Part shown: one piece after another, positions 41,517-50,433 of the stretch
Layout: each line of letters opens with the position of its first letter
Numbering within the stretch: position 1 is the stretch's first letter
DNA from: Paenibacillus sp. PastM-3
GTDB lineage: Bacteria; Bacillota; Bacilli; Paenibacillales; Paenibacillaceae
NCBI RefSeq assembly: GCF_029893965.1
Contig: NZ_JARXXP010000010.1
Location: forward strand, 62,001-126,000
Reading direction: 5' to 3'
Length of the DNA: 64,000 nt
The notes under the pieces: generated by a model
Database searches by the model: none
What the model was told of the DNA's origin: nothing
What the model saw: the letters and a program-made list of their open reading frames with translations, nothing else
Made by a program: the position numbers and the translations under genes

Positions 41517-42032
41517 TCAGCCCTTCTCCTGAATGAAGTCGTACAACTGCCGGTATATCCCTACAATCTGTGACATCGGCATCCGGACCAGGCCGCTGGA
41601 GGATGGGGCAACGAACTCGCGAACGCCGTCGACAACGGGCTCCGCGCTCTGGAAGCCCCATTCCGCCTTGGGCCTGCGGCTGAATTCCGTATAGACCCCC
41701 TTGCCCACAAAGCAGGCAATCTGCGGCCGGTACTGCTCAAGCTTGCCGCGCAGCAGCTCCCGCCCGGCAGCATATTCCTCGCGGGTGATGTCCTCCGCGC
41801 CTACCGTAGGCCGGGCCACAATATTCGTGAAGCCGTACCCAAGCTTCAGCAGCTCACCATCCTCAGCAGCCTCATACAAGCGCGGCGTCAGGCCGGACTG
41901 CTGAAGAATCCGCCAGAAATTGTTGCGCGGATTCGCATAATGATGCCCCAGCTCCCCGGAGCGGATGCTCGGGTTAAAGCCGATAAATACGATCTGTAAG
42001 CCGTTCTCCAGGTGATCCGGCACTTCTTCCAT
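41517..42032 (-). CDS. mug: Mug-type G/T(U)-mismatch DNA glycosylase (UDG family 2)
   Basis: A 171-aa glycosylase removing uracil or thymine mispaired with guanine. IVFIGFNPSIRSGELGHHYA has the GINPS-type catalytic loop with Asn as in family 2, and NPRNNFWRIL the base-recognition segment. CFVGKGVYTEF and the intercalation-loop region VAPSSSGLVRMP (usual NPSGLNR position) follow. ATG at 42032 has AGGGGG 7 nt upstream; the upstream ATG codons sit on the Shine-Dalgarno. It lies 47 bp behind the KptA remnant at the end of the RNA-repair operon and may be read from it. Confidence 0.9.
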   Translation of the reverse strand: MEEVPDHLENGLQIVFIGFNPSIRSGELGHHYANPRNNFWRILQQSGLTPRLYEAAEDGELLKLGYGFTNIVARPTVGAEDITREEYAAGRELLRGKLEQYRPQIACFVGKGVYTEFSRRPKAEWGFQSAEPVVDGVREFVAPSSSGLVRMPMSQIVGIYRQLYDFIQEKG

Positions 42033-42079
42033 GAACATTCCCCCTGCCATTCGTTATTTCTCCGCGTTTGCCTGCTCAG

Positions 42080-42220
42080 CTACGTAATTGTATCAAGCAG
42101 CTCTTCCAGCAGGCAGGATCCGTCCTCCGGATCAAGCATTAATCCGTACTGCTCCGGCGTATGCCGCAGCACCTTGGTCAGAAATTTACTGAGGGAAACC
42201 TCAGCTTTAGCATCTAACAT
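42080..42220 (-). pseudogene. kptA: KptA/Tpt1 (RNA 2'-phosphotransferase) N-terminal remnant, 46 codons
   Basis: An ATG after GGGGAGTTTTATAGG opens a 46-codon frame whose residues 9-32 (SLSKFLTKVLRHTPEQYGLM) match the start of KptA/Tpt1, where SKFLS.VLRHKPE..GL.LD is strongly conserved. The frame ends LLEELLDTIT and stops at TAG. The remaining winged-helix and the whole NAD-binding ADP-ribosyltransferase domain, about 130 residues, are absent. The next gene starts 47 bp later. KptA removes 2'-phosphates left by RNA splicing or ligation, so a former role in this RNA-repair operon is plausible. It could instead be a functional microprotein. Confidence 0.65.
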
Positions 42221-42243
42221 CCTATAAAACTCCCCTTATCCCG

Positions 42244-44859
42244 CTATAGCCGGGGATCAACCGGGTCAGACTCCAGCGCAAGAGCAGCCAGCACACATTC
42301 ATGCACGCGCTCCAGCGGCTCCTTGCGGATGAACCGGTTCACCGATTCGACGCTGAGCGCGCATTCCATCAGGGCGTGCCGCTCCTTTTTGGAGGTCCTG
42401 CGCTGCTTGAGCCGTTTCAGGTTATCCGGCTGCAGATAGTCGATACCGTATATGATGTGCAGGTATTTCCGTCCCCGCACCTTGATGGCCGGCTGGACCA
42501 TATGCCTGCCGTTCTTCGTAATAAAGGTTTCCGGCTTGATGACGATGCCTTCATGGCCGTCCTCCGTCATGTCCTGCCACCATTTGATGACATCCGCCTC
42601 ATCAGCCCCGCTGCGGATGACCCGGTATTCCGTCTCCATGAACAACGGCGAAATTCCGGCCAGCAGCCGGGCCTGCTCCATATGCCAGTTATGGCTGTGG
42701 TCAAAAAAGCTCTGCCCGCTGTGGGCCAGTATATGAAACGGGGCGATCCGGATGCCCTCAAGCCCGCTTACATCCCAGCAATATTGCTGGAAGGCCTGGC
42801 GGAAGACCTGGACACTCTGCAGCTTCGCTTCCATCTCCTGCACCCAGCCGGAGACATCGCGGCCCGCCGCTTCTGCCTGCCGCAGCTTAACCAGCAGATG
42901 CTCACGGTCCATTTTTGCCGCTTCGGCGACATGGGCATATTGGGTGGCAATCAGCTCCCGCGCCTTGAGGTTCCAGGGAATAATCTCCGTATCCAGCAGC
43001 AGCATTTCCGTATTATATCTGGTAAAATAACCGGCCTGCACCAGATCGGCATTCAGCCGGGCCAGCACCTGCGCTTCCGTCTCCCGGTCAAAAAACGCCC
43101 GGCCTGTACGGCTATAAATGGTGCCCAGCGCCGGCCGGCCGATATAGGACACGGCCGCCTGCTCGTCGCGGAAAAGGAGCAGCACGGCACGGCTGCCCAT
43201 ATGCTTTTTCTCGGCGATCATCGTGGTAACGCCCTGCGAACGGAAATAGTCGAAAGCCTCCTGCGGATGCTCCAGGTAAGACTCATCCGCGGATACAGAC
43301 GGAGTCGGACTCATCGTCGGCGGGATGTACACCAGCTCCTCCAGCGGAACTGTATAGTGGGAGACACTGTCGACCGCCGACTTCACATAATCGCCGCGTA
43401 CCGAAACCTCCCCGTACGCGTCTGTAAAGACAGAATAGCCGTTCACCAGCTTGCCGAGGTTAGGCGGAGCAAACCGCCCGCGTTCCCAGCGGATCAGCGG
43501 GCTGTCCGGATCTTCCGCATAATCGCGGTGTGCCTTGACGCTGACAAATTCCTGTTCCGGGTAGCGGTAAGCCGTAAGTGCTCCGCCGAATACCGCTCCC
43601 TGGTCGATGTTGATCGTATTCTTTACCACCGCGGGATACGGCCGCGGATCATGGCCCCAGATAATCAGCTCGCCCGATTCATGTCCGGTATACCACTCTT
43701 TCCGTACCGGTGCTCCTGCAGCGTCCATCCCGTCAGTGTCACCATAACGGCAGAAATCCTGAACCCGGCGGGACTGCCTGCCGATATATTCGTCACGGAT
43801 GCCCGCATGGGCGATCACAAGCCGCCGCACCCCGTCCCGGCACATGACCAGATGGCTGGGGGCAGATAGAAGAAACTGCTTCAGCTCTTCTTTTAAGGCA
43901 GCAGCCGCCTCAGCTCCGGCTTCCTCTTCAAATAACCGGAGCTCTGCAGCAATATTTTCGTCGCCGTGGCTCAGGGTGACATTGCGTCCGCTGAGGTAAC
44001 GGGCAATTTTCCAGCCGTGGTTGCTGTCGATCATCCGGGCGATCCCGGCGTCAAAGTGCCGCTTCCAGAAGATCATCGTGTCCAGCGATCTCGGTCCGCG
44101 GCTCATGACATCCCCGACCGAGACCAGCGTCCGGCCGGCGGGATGCCTGTACAGCCCGGCTTCATCGGCAGCATAGCCAAGCTCTCCGAGCAGCTCCAGC
44201 ATTTCATCGTAGCAGCCGTGGATATCGCCGATCACATCTATTCCGGCGCCGATATCAGCCAGGAGCGGATTGTCCCGGCGCACAAACTGCACAGCCTCAG
44301 GCTCCTTCAGCATGTATGTAAAGTCAAAGCCCTCCTCGCGCAGCCCGCGCAGTGAACGCTTGAACTGGCTGTACTGGCTTTTGACCCGCTGTCTGCCGCG
44401 CGGCTGCTCCCGCGTCTTGTCCCGTGCAAGCAGTGTCTGCTCCGGCACATCAAGTACCCAGGCCACGCAGGGCAGATCATGCCCGGCTGCGATCTCAATA
44501 TATTTGCGGCGGTATTCCGGCTGCAGATGCGTAGCGTCCACCACCGTCAGCTTGCCCAGCCTGCTGCGCATCGACACCACGGTGTTCATCGCCTCAAAGG
44601 CCAGGCCGGAGAGCTTCTGATAGTCATTGTAGATGATATCAGCCTCCTCCCGCGGCCGCCCCTTCCAGTCCAGGTACTCGACATCACCAACCAGCGTACG
44701 GTAGGTATCCGAGGATACCATTTCCGTTTCCAGCAGCACGCCTTCCTCTACCAGTCTGCGGAGCAGAGTGGTTTTACCGCTGTTTGACGGACCGACCAGC
44801 ACGATAATGCCTCCGTGCGGAAACGGAATGGTCCGCTGTGCTTCATTTTTTTCCGTCAT
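42244..44859 (-). CDS. pnkp: Bacterial polynucleotide kinase-phosphatase-ligase Pnkp
   Basis: An 871-aa three-domain RNA-repair enzyme. The N-terminal kinase has P-loop GPSNSGKT (residues 23-30). The central Mn phosphatase has VIGDIHGCYDE (H214), SVGDVMSRGPRS, DSNHGWK and VIAHAGIRDEY. The C-terminal adenylyltransferase (ligase-like) has AEKKHMGSRAVL with nucleophile K552, and EGIVIKPET. Pnkp repairs RNA cut by ribotoxins: it heals both ends and, with Hen1, seals and methylates them. The ATG overlaps the Hen1 stop as ATGA. The length fits clostridial Pnkp (about 870). Confidence 0.96.
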   Translation of the reverse strand: MTEKNEAQRTIPFPHGGIIVLVGPSNSGKTTLLRRLVEEGVLLETEMVSSDTYRTLVGDVEYLDWKGRPREEADIIYNDYQKLSGLAFEAMNTVVSMRSRLGKLTVVDATHLQPEYRRKYIEIAAGHDLPCVAWVLDVPEQTLLARDKTREQPRGRQRVKSQYSQFKRSLRGLREEGFDFTYMLKEPEAVQFVRRDNPLLADIGAGIDVIGDIHGCYDEMLELLGELGYAADEAGLYRHPAGRTLVSVGDVMSRGPRSLDTMIFWKRHFDAGIARMIDSNHGWKIARYLSGRNVTLSHGDENIAAELRLFEEEAGAEAAAALKEELKQFLLSAPSHLVMCRDGVRRLVIAHAGIRDEYIGRQSRRVQDFCRYGDTDGMDAAGAPVRKEWYTGHESGELIIWGHDPRPYPAVVKNTINIDQGAVFGGALTAYRYPEQEFVSVKAHRDYAEDPDSPLIRWERGRFAPPNLGKLVNGYSVFTDAYGEVSVRGDYVKSAVDSVSHYTVPLEELVYIPPTMSPTPSVSADESYLEHPQEAFDYFRSQGVTTMIAEKKHMGSRAVLLLFRDEQAAVSYIGRPALGTIYSRTGRAFFDRETEAQVLARLNADLVQAGYFTRYNTEMLLLDTEIIPWNLKARELIATQYAHVAEAAKMDREHLLVKLRQAEAAGRDVSGWVQEMEAKLQSVQVFRQAFQQYCWDVSGLEGIRIAPFHILAHSGQSFFDHSHNWHMEQARLLAGISPLFMETEYRVIRSGADEADVIKWWQDMTEDGHEGIVIKPETFITKNGRHMVQPAIKVRGRKYLHIIYGIDYLQPDNLKRLKQRRTSKKERHALMECALSVESVNRFIRKEPLERVHECVLAALALESDPVDPRL

Positions 44860-46301
44860 TGCAGGTGTTCTCCTCTCGTAAATACCGCCATCTGCGTCGG
44901 GTATCCATACTCCGCAGAGCCTTCACCGATTCCTGTAATCTCAGCTGTATAATGAAAAGCTCCAGTCCAGCGGCTGCACCAGGCCGAAAAGGCTTCACGC
45001 CCCCACTCGAACCGGTGGTCTCCATGCCGGATCTCCTCCTGCTCCATCCCGTAAACGGTGTTGTAATCCTTGTTCGGCGTTGTCACAATCAAGGTCTTTG
45101 GGGCATACTGGCTAAAAATAGTATCCATCACCCGGTCCAGCCGGTGTTCATCAATATGCTCAATAACCTCACACAAAATCATAACATCCCTGCCCCGCAG
45201 CGACTCATCGAAATAGAAGAGCGAGCCGGTCACCGGATCGGGAACCACTGCCCCCGGTCTGCCCTCCAGCTTGGCGAAGCGCTCCATCGCCCGCAGCTGT
45301 GAAGCAGCCGAAGGCTCAACTGCCCTTATCTCACGGACGCCCGGCACACTGCTGAGCCTGGCCGACAGCTTGCCTTCCCCGGAGCCGAAGTCCACGATGC
45401 TGGCTCTGGCGTCCAGCTCTCCGACCGTCCGGGCAATCGCCTCATAGCGCAGATCGTTAAGCCGCACCCTCGGCGCTTCCTGAACGCCGGGTGGTTCTGC
45501 GGAACCGCCGGGAGAGGATTCTTCCAGTACGGGGATGTCCGCCGGTGCTCCAGGGCCGCCGCCGGCTTCACGCAACTCTTTCGCAGCCATTTCCTCATAT
45601 TGCCTGATCGCCCCGGCAAAACGCAGCGTCCGCTTCAGAATCAATGCCCGCAGCGGGTGCTGCTCCAGCCAGCCTGCGCCGTAACGCCGGATTTTATCCA
45701 CTTCATCATCACTGATGTAATAATGCTTGTAGTCATCCAGGGCGGGTATCAGCACAAACAGCTGCTGAAGTGCAGTCTGCAGCGTCTGCTTCCCCTTAAG
45801 CCGGATATATCTTGCCGAGCTGCGCGCTTTTAACGCAAAGGTATATTCCGCATCGCCGCGTTCCAGAGAAACCTCATAGCCGAGAGCACCAAACAGCTCT
45901 TCCACCGTGCGGTCCGGCAGATTGGATGCCACGGGCCCGAAGCTCAGCTCCAGCTCCAGCGGCTCCTTTACCCAGGGCACATAGGCATCCTTCGGTTTGC
46001 CGTTCAATGCCGTGCCCAGCGCCGCCCGGATGTAAGTGCAGAACAGGCTGCTGGTCACAAATTCCCTGTCATTGATATATTGCGTAATATCATTGTGCGC
46101 CTGCGAGTCTCCCTTTACAAGCTCCACCGGATCAGGCGTCACATAAATAACGGCTTCGGTCTCCTCTGCGGAGGAGGCGGTAAAAACGATGCGGACCCTC
46201 GCTTCTTTTTCAGTCCGGTCATACAGATTATTCGGATTTTTGGCCAGCAGATGGGACAGCATGCCTGCTCCCGCTCCAGTCGCCCTGATGATTAAATGCA
46301 T
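44856..46301 (-). CDS. hen1: Hen1, 3'-terminal RNA ribose 2'-O-methyltransferase and Pnkp partner
   Basis: A 481-aa protein. The N-terminal half (about 1-240) is the Hen1 ligase-activating domain that joins Pnkp. The C-terminal half is the SAM methyltransferase: ASIVDFGSGEGKLSARL, then MILCEVIEHIDEHRLDRVMD with the metal-binding E-x2-E-H pattern, then TLIVTTPNKDYNTV. In Pnkp/Hen1 systems the 2'-O-methyl group added at the cut end protects the repaired RNA from being cut again. TTATGGAGGGAAC precedes the ATG. The gene starts 2 bp after the RlaP-like stop and overlaps Pnkp by 4 bp. Confidence 0.96.
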   Translation of the reverse strand: MHLIIRATGAGAGMLSHLLAKNPNNLYDRTEKEARVRIVFTASSAEETEAVIYVTPDPVELVKGDSQAHNDITQYINDREFVTSSLFCTYIRAALGTALNGKPKDAYVPWVKEPLELELSFGPVASNLPDRTVEELFGALGYEVSLERGDAEYTFALKARSSARYIRLKGKQTLQTALQQLFVLIPALDDYKHYYISDDEVDKIRRYGAGWLEQHPLRALILKRTLRFAGAIRQYEEMAAKELREAGGGPGAPADIPVLEESSPGGSAEPPGVQEAPRVRLNDLRYEAIARTVGELDARASIVDFGSGEGKLSARLSSVPGVREIRAVEPSAASQLRAMERFAKLEGRPGAVVPDPVTGSLFYFDESLRGRDVMILCEVIEHIDEHRLDRVMDTIFSQYAPKTLIVTTPNKDYNTVYGMEQEEIRHGDHRFEWGREAFSAWCSRWTGAFHYTAEITGIGEGSAEYGYPTQMAVFTRGEHLQ

Positions 46302-46303
46302 CT

Positions 46304-47155
46304 CTAGTTCCCTCCATAAGCGTTGCCTGACGGCCTCCTGACCTCTTTTAATCCTGCAGTCCAGGAGCTTTCGTTACCCCAAACTTCCGCCAGTGCGCTG
46401 TAAAATAGTACGTCCAGTTGTTCATCCGGTACCCCGTCAGCCGGTTCAAACAGGGAAGCCGACTCTTCAAAATGGGCAATTGACTGCTCCAGATAGTTAT
46501 TTATAACCTCAAGCCGGGGCTCTACATTCAGTTCTTCGCCGGACATTTTACGGATCAGCAGCTGATCTACAGCTTGCCGCAGCGGTGTTCCCCCGGGAAT
46601 CAGCGTCTCTACGAGCACGGAGAACTCCAGCGGCGGAACCCCGTTATATTTCTCAATCCAGGCACAGGCCAGCAGCGGCCGGAGCACATAGAAGTATTTC
46701 TTGATCTTGACCTCGCTGCCCTGAAGATAGCTGCGGTAGTTCCCCCGGGCCATGTTCAAATAATGATAAATACAGGACTTGGGGGAAAACCCCAGCGGCG
46801 ATAGCTTCCGGATGCTCTCTGCTACCGTGTAATTTTCCTCATACCGGATCCCTGACTGCAGCCACTCCAGCAGCGGCGGGTTCGATTTGCGTAACAGCAG
46901 CAGCGCTTTTTTCAGATCCCAGCCGTTTATGTCCAGTAAATTACTGATCGGCCGTTCAATGACATCCCTTGGTTCAAAAATCGACAGATACGCTTCAGGC
47001 CGGCGCACGTACAGGAAACGCACATCGTAATCGCTGTCCCTGGACGGAAAACCCCAGGCCCGGCTGCCCGATTCACAGGCATACAGGATACGCACATCTT
47101 CTTCCGCCTCAATCCTGCGCAGCTGGCGAATAATCTCCAGCTCAATTTCAGACAT
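46304..47155 (-). CDS. RlaP-like nucleotidyltransferase of RNA-repair operons
   Basis: A 283-aa protein with an N-terminal polymerase-beta-type nucleotidyltransferase core: ILYACESGSRAWGFPSRDSD then YDVRFLYV, giving the GS...DxD pattern. A helical C-terminal region follows. This is the RlaP type (YcgL-like), repeatedly found with RNA ligases and Pnkp/Hen1; its exact reaction is not established. I chose the ATG at 47155 because AAAGGAGC lies 10 nt upstream, whereas the ATG at 47164 touches that site. It is the first gene of the RlaP-Hen1-Pnkp operon; no clear promoter is seen in the short gap. Confidence 0.9.
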   Translation of the reverse strand: MSEIELEIIRQLRRIEAEEDVRILYACESGSRAWGFPSRDSDYDVRFLYVRRPEAYLSIFEPRDVIERPISNLLDINGWDLKKALLLLRKSNPPLLEWLQSGIRYEENYTVAESIRKLSPLGFSPKSCIYHYLNMARGNYRSYLQGSEVKIKKYFYVLRPLLACAWIEKYNGVPPLEFSVLVETLIPGGTPLRQAVDQLLIRKMSGEELNVEPRLEVINNYLEQSIAHFEESASLFEPADGVPDEQLDVLFYSALAEVWGNESSWTAGLKEVRRPSGNAYGGN

Positions 47156-47178
47156 TCTGTTCATGCTCCTTTCCGCTC

Positions 47179-47222
47179 AAAAAAATACAAAAAGGCCATG
47201 GACTCCGTCGTCCATGGCCTTA
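47179..47222 (-). terminator. Strong intrinsic terminator of the 56-aa peptide gene
   Basis: Minus strand AAGGCCATGGAC-GACGGA-GTCCATGGCCTT followed by TTTGTATTTTTTT. Located between the peptide gene and the RNA-repair operon; read-through would reach the latter. Confidence 0.92.
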
Positions 47223-47245
47223 CCCAATCTGCAGCTGACTGCCGG

Positions 47246-47416
47246 TTACGTATCGCGGCTCCCGGTAAATACCGGTACCGTCAATAAATTACCTGCTGCT
47301 GAGACCGGGTTATGATCCAGGGAGGCCAGAGTGATGGAATACATGCGCGGATTCTCGGAATGAACAAGGTTCTCAAAGCTATTATTGTTATTGATAGCAT
47401 TGTTGTAAGTATTCAT
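47246..47416 (-). CDS. 56-aa Asn-rich small peptide
   Basis: The product starts MNTYNNAINNNNSFENLVHS and ends TVPVFTGSRDT, with no Cys and no signal peptide. The Asn-rich N-terminus followed by a hydrophobic, Ser/Thr-containing tail is unusual. ATG at 47416 has AAAGGAGGTC upstream. A TTGACA/TATGCT promoter and a 12-bp-stem terminator make it a stand-alone unit. I do not recognise the family. A precursor peptide or spore-associated small protein are possibilities only. Confidence 0.72.
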   Translation of the reverse strand: MNTYNNAINNNNSFENLVHSENPRMYSITLASLDHNPVSAAGNLLTVPVFTGSRDT

Positions 47417-47498
47417 CTGCCGCTGACCTCCTTTAACATTTTGTTTGGGTAATTGAATTTGAAAACATATGCCTTGCCTGATGTTAGCATTTTCCAAC

Positions 47499-47528
47499 AG
47501 CATAATTCACAGGCCCAGTTTCTGTCAA
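47499..47528 (-). promoter_or_regulatory. Sigma-A promoter of the 56-aa peptide gene
   Basis: Minus strand TTGACA, 18-nt spacer, TATGCT: consensus -35 and a 5-of-6 -10, about 83 nt before the ATG at 47416. Confidence 0.8.
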
Positions 47529-47570
47529 CCCGCCGGGACCGGCAGGCCGGTGCCCGGCACACTGTAGAGG

Positions 47571-49556
47571 CTACGGAAGAACCGCCCTGATTGCCGGCGT
47601 CAGATCCTCTTCCCGCAGGGTTAAGAAGTCCTCTCTACCCTCTATATAGACCAGCTTTACCAGATAGCCGGCAGAGTCATTATAATAACGTGACTGGTCA
47701 AGGATATCCTTGATAGCTGCAGTATCATTAACTGCAGCTGATCTGCCCTCCTTGCGGGCCAGCTCCAAATGGAGTTCAAAATCATCGCGGTCATTGCCGG
47801 TGAATCTGCTGGAATAATCGTTAGGAATTATTTCTACAGATTTCAAATCCCCTGGTGTCACACGGATTTTGTCGGCGTAACCCAGCTGCTCAAGCCTTTC
47901 TGTCAGCTTGTTGAAGGAACGCTCCCACTCATAGTTTGAGAAGTAAGGATATCCTGTATCATCAGGCTTGCTAATAATCTGAATGGTTGCATAAGAACGC
48001 TGCCCCCCAGTATGGTCCTCATAGCTCATATTCAGAATTTCCTGTTTCAATAATTCTTTCAGTTCATTAACTTCCTGCGGGTCCGAAATAATAAATGCCT
48101 TATTGTAATCACTGAAACGCAGGCCTTCTATTTCTTCATCCAGCTGATAGAGCCTGTACAATGTACGTTTATACCCCTCGCTCTCCATTACGGCCCGCAG
48201 CTCCGGTTCAAAACCGGCAACGGGAACCTGGTAGCTCCGGTTTAAAGTCCGCCCGTTATCCAGTTTATACATGAGATAAAAATCACGGAATTCGACATTC
48301 TGCGGACGAGGCTGCATCGTTGCCATTGCCTGATGCAGCTTGCGGACAGCTTCAACATAGTCCTTATCCCCGGTGAACGGGTTCTGTTTATCTGTAAAAG
48401 GATATGCATTATTCCAGTAGATATCGTATGTGGAATAATTATCTGAAGCATATACACCCACTATTTTATCCACAGCCGGTACCCGGCTCTCATAGCCGGT
48501 GAGCCCGGACACCGGAACATACAGCACAAGCCCCAGCAGCGCTGCATATCCGGTAAACTCGAGCGCCGCCTTGCGGGTCAGAATCAGCCAGGTTTTGCGG
48601 ACAATCATCTCTGCGGCAATATAGCCGATCAGTGCGCCGATCAGATGGCCGCCGATAATCCAGCCAAGCTGCTGATACCTAAGATGAGCGAAATAAGTAC
48701 CTGAGATGAGCATTGCACAGAGCATAATCCCCGCTTTGAACAACGGATTAAAATACGAAAAGGCAATCGCCTGTCCCGCCTTCTCCCCGTGCCGTTTACG
48801 GTATAGCAGGAAGGACAGCGCAAACAAAAGGACGGATAGCGCCGAATAGAGCCACAGGTAACCGGCAGTGAACGGATTGGTTTTGACATAGATCATATGC
48901 AGCAGCGGAGACCAGACTTCACTCCGGCCCCTTGATCCGTACCATGCCGGGTAACCATACAGATACATGCTGAAATGTTCATTCACCAGCATCAGCAGCG
49001 CGGCAGGCAGAACCAGCAGAATGTAGATCACCACCCCCTGCAGCACGGATTGCCCGGTACAGATGCCGACAAACACGCTGAAAACAAACAGGAACAGCGT
49101 AAGGATCGTCAGCGTCAGGCACCATTGTCCCACGTCGGCCCAGGAGTAAATATACATGTTGCCGTCCAGTGCCCGGACAATTCCGGTCACGGCAGCAGTC
49201 AGCCAGACCGGCCCGAGTACCAGAATTAGCCCGCTTACCGTATGGGACACCAGCAGATGCTCCCGGCGCAGCGGCAGGCTGTGCCACAGGTCGGATGGCG
49301 CTTTGGCCTGCAGATAACGGAACAGGAACAGGGCTGCCGCGACTGGCACTGTGACGGAGAACAGCATCTGAATCTCTCCGCTAATGAAGAACAGATTGTC
49401 TACAGACCGGCGTTCAAGATTGGGGGCATTGTTCAGAAACAACTGCAGCGGCAGCGCGAATAAAAGAACGAGCGAATAAATGATTCCGATCCAGCCGTGC
49501 TGGCGCAGGTTCTGGCGGATGACACTGCTGTTAAAGAAGAATCGGCTGCGCATCAT
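47571..49556 (-). CDS. ABC-2-type transporter permease with large extracellular domain
   Basis: A 661-aa membrane protein. Six hydrophobic helices lie within residues 15-290 and further ones near 300-360. A large soluble extracytoplasmic domain (about 370-661) follows, containing SGLTGYESRVPAVDKIVGVY. The layout is that of ABC-2 permeases encoded with YtrA/YtrB-type regulators and ATPases. The ATG at 49556 overlaps the ATPase gene by 26 bp. Substrate is unknown; related systems respond to cell-wall antibiotics. Confidence 0.87.
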   Translation of the reverse strand: MMRSRFFFNSSVIRQNLRQHGWIGIIYSLVLLFALPLQLFLNNAPNLERRSVDNLFFISGEIQMLFSVTVPVAAALFLFRYLQAKAPSDLWHSLPLRREHLLVSHTVSGLILVLGPVWLTAAVTGIVRALDGNMYIYSWADVGQWCLTLTILTLFLFVFSVFVGICTGQSVLQGVVIYILLVLPAALLMLVNEHFSMYLYGYPAWYGSRGRSEVWSPLLHMIYVKTNPFTAGYLWLYSALSVLLFALSFLLYRKRHGEKAGQAIAFSYFNPLFKAGIMLCAMLISGTYFAHLRYQQLGWIIGGHLIGALIGYIAAEMIVRKTWLILTRKAALEFTGYAALLGLVLYVPVSGLTGYESRVPAVDKIVGVYASDNYSTYDIYWNNAYPFTDKQNPFTGDKDYVEAVRKLHQAMATMQPRPQNVEFRDFYLMYKLDNGRTLNRSYQVPVAGFEPELRAVMESEGYKRTLYRLYQLDEEIEGLRFSDYNKAFIISDPQEVNELKELLKQEILNMSYEDHTGGQRSYATIQIISKPDDTGYPYFSNYEWERSFNKLTERLEQLGYADKIRVTPGDLKSVEIIPNDYSSRFTGNDRDDFELHLELARKEGRSAAVNDTAAIKDILDQSRYYNDSAGYLVKLVYIEGREDFLTLREEDLTPAIRAVLP

Positions 49557-50433
49557 AACCGGCATCCCCCATTTCATAAATAAAGATTTCCTCCAGCGTC
49601 AGCGGCAGCAGGTCGAATACATAAGGCTCGTATACATGAAAAGCCTGCGCGATCCGCTCACGGTCTCCCTTGACGATGTATAGGCTGACGCTGCCCCGCT
49701 GTTCCTCGTGGAGGATCTGCAGCTTGGCGGCAAGCGCACCGGCGTGGCGTTGATCGCGGAAGGCCACCTGAATTTTATGCGTATCCGCCTTCAGGTCATC
49801 CAGCTCCTTCTCCACCAGCATCCTCCCGCCGTGCATAATGCCGACATGGTCACACAAATCTTCTATCTCACGCAGATTATGTGAGGAGATCAGGACAGTC
49901 AGGCCGCGCTCGGCCACTTCCTGGAACAGCAAATTTTTGATCTGCCGGCGCATGACCGGATCAAGCCCGTCGATCGGCTCATCCATGATCAGCACCTCCG
50001 GCGTACAGCTCAGTGCAAGCCACAGTGCCGCCTGGCGCTGCATCCCTTTGGAGAACCTGCTGAGCTTTCTTTTCCGGTCCAGCTTAAAGGCAGCTCCAAG
50101 CTCCTCAAACCGCTTCTCACTCCATGAAGGGTAGATCGACCGGTAAAATGCAGCCATACTCCGCACCGACGCCTGCGGAAAAAAATACGGGCTGTCCGGC
50201 ATGAAAATAATCCTCCGCTTTACATCCGGAGCTTCAAAAACCGGCTCACCGCCAACCGTAACGCTCCCTTCGTCGGGCCGGTAAATCCCGGCCAATGTTT
50301 TCAGGAGCGTGGTTTTGCCTGCGCCATTTGATCCGAGCAGGCCGTAGATCGTCCCTTTCGGCACAGTCAGTGAGAGGCTGTCGACGGCCTTTTCGCCCTG
50401 AAAGATTTTGCTTACCCCGCGGATTTTAATCAT
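49531..50433 (-). CDS. ABC transporter ATP-binding protein (YtrB-like)
   Basis: A 300-aa ATPase: Walker A GLLGSNGAGKTTLLK, signature RFSKGMQRQAALWLAL, Walker B VLIMDEPIDGLDP, switch His in VLISSHNLREIE. The signature reads FSKGMQ rather than LSGGQ, as in other YtrB-like ATPases. The ATG overlaps the GntR regulator's stop as ATGA, and its 3' end overlaps the permease. It energises the adjacent permease, most likely as a homodimer because no second ATPase is present. Confidence 0.94.
   Translation of the reverse strand: MIKIRGVSKIFQGEKAVDSLSLTVPKGTIYGLLGSNGAGKTTLLKTLAGIYRPDEGSVTVGGEPVFEAPDVKRRIIFMPDSPYFFPQASVRSMAAFYRSIYPSWSEKRFEELGAAFKLDRKRKLSRFSKGMQRQAALWLALSCTPEVLIMDEPIDGLDPVMRRQIKNLLFQEVAERGLTVLISSHNLREIEDLCDHVGIMHGGRMLVEKELDDLKADTHKIQVAFRDQRHAGALAAKLQILHEEQRGSVSLYIVKGDRERIAQAFHVYEPYVFDLLPLTLEEIFIYEMGDAGYDAQPILL

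Noticed and set aside
42301..43869. 522-codon open frame on the plus strand opposite Pnkp
   Set aside because: It runs antisense to three motif-rich Pnkp domains, has no ribosome binding site and no recognisable domain; a by-product of codon bias.
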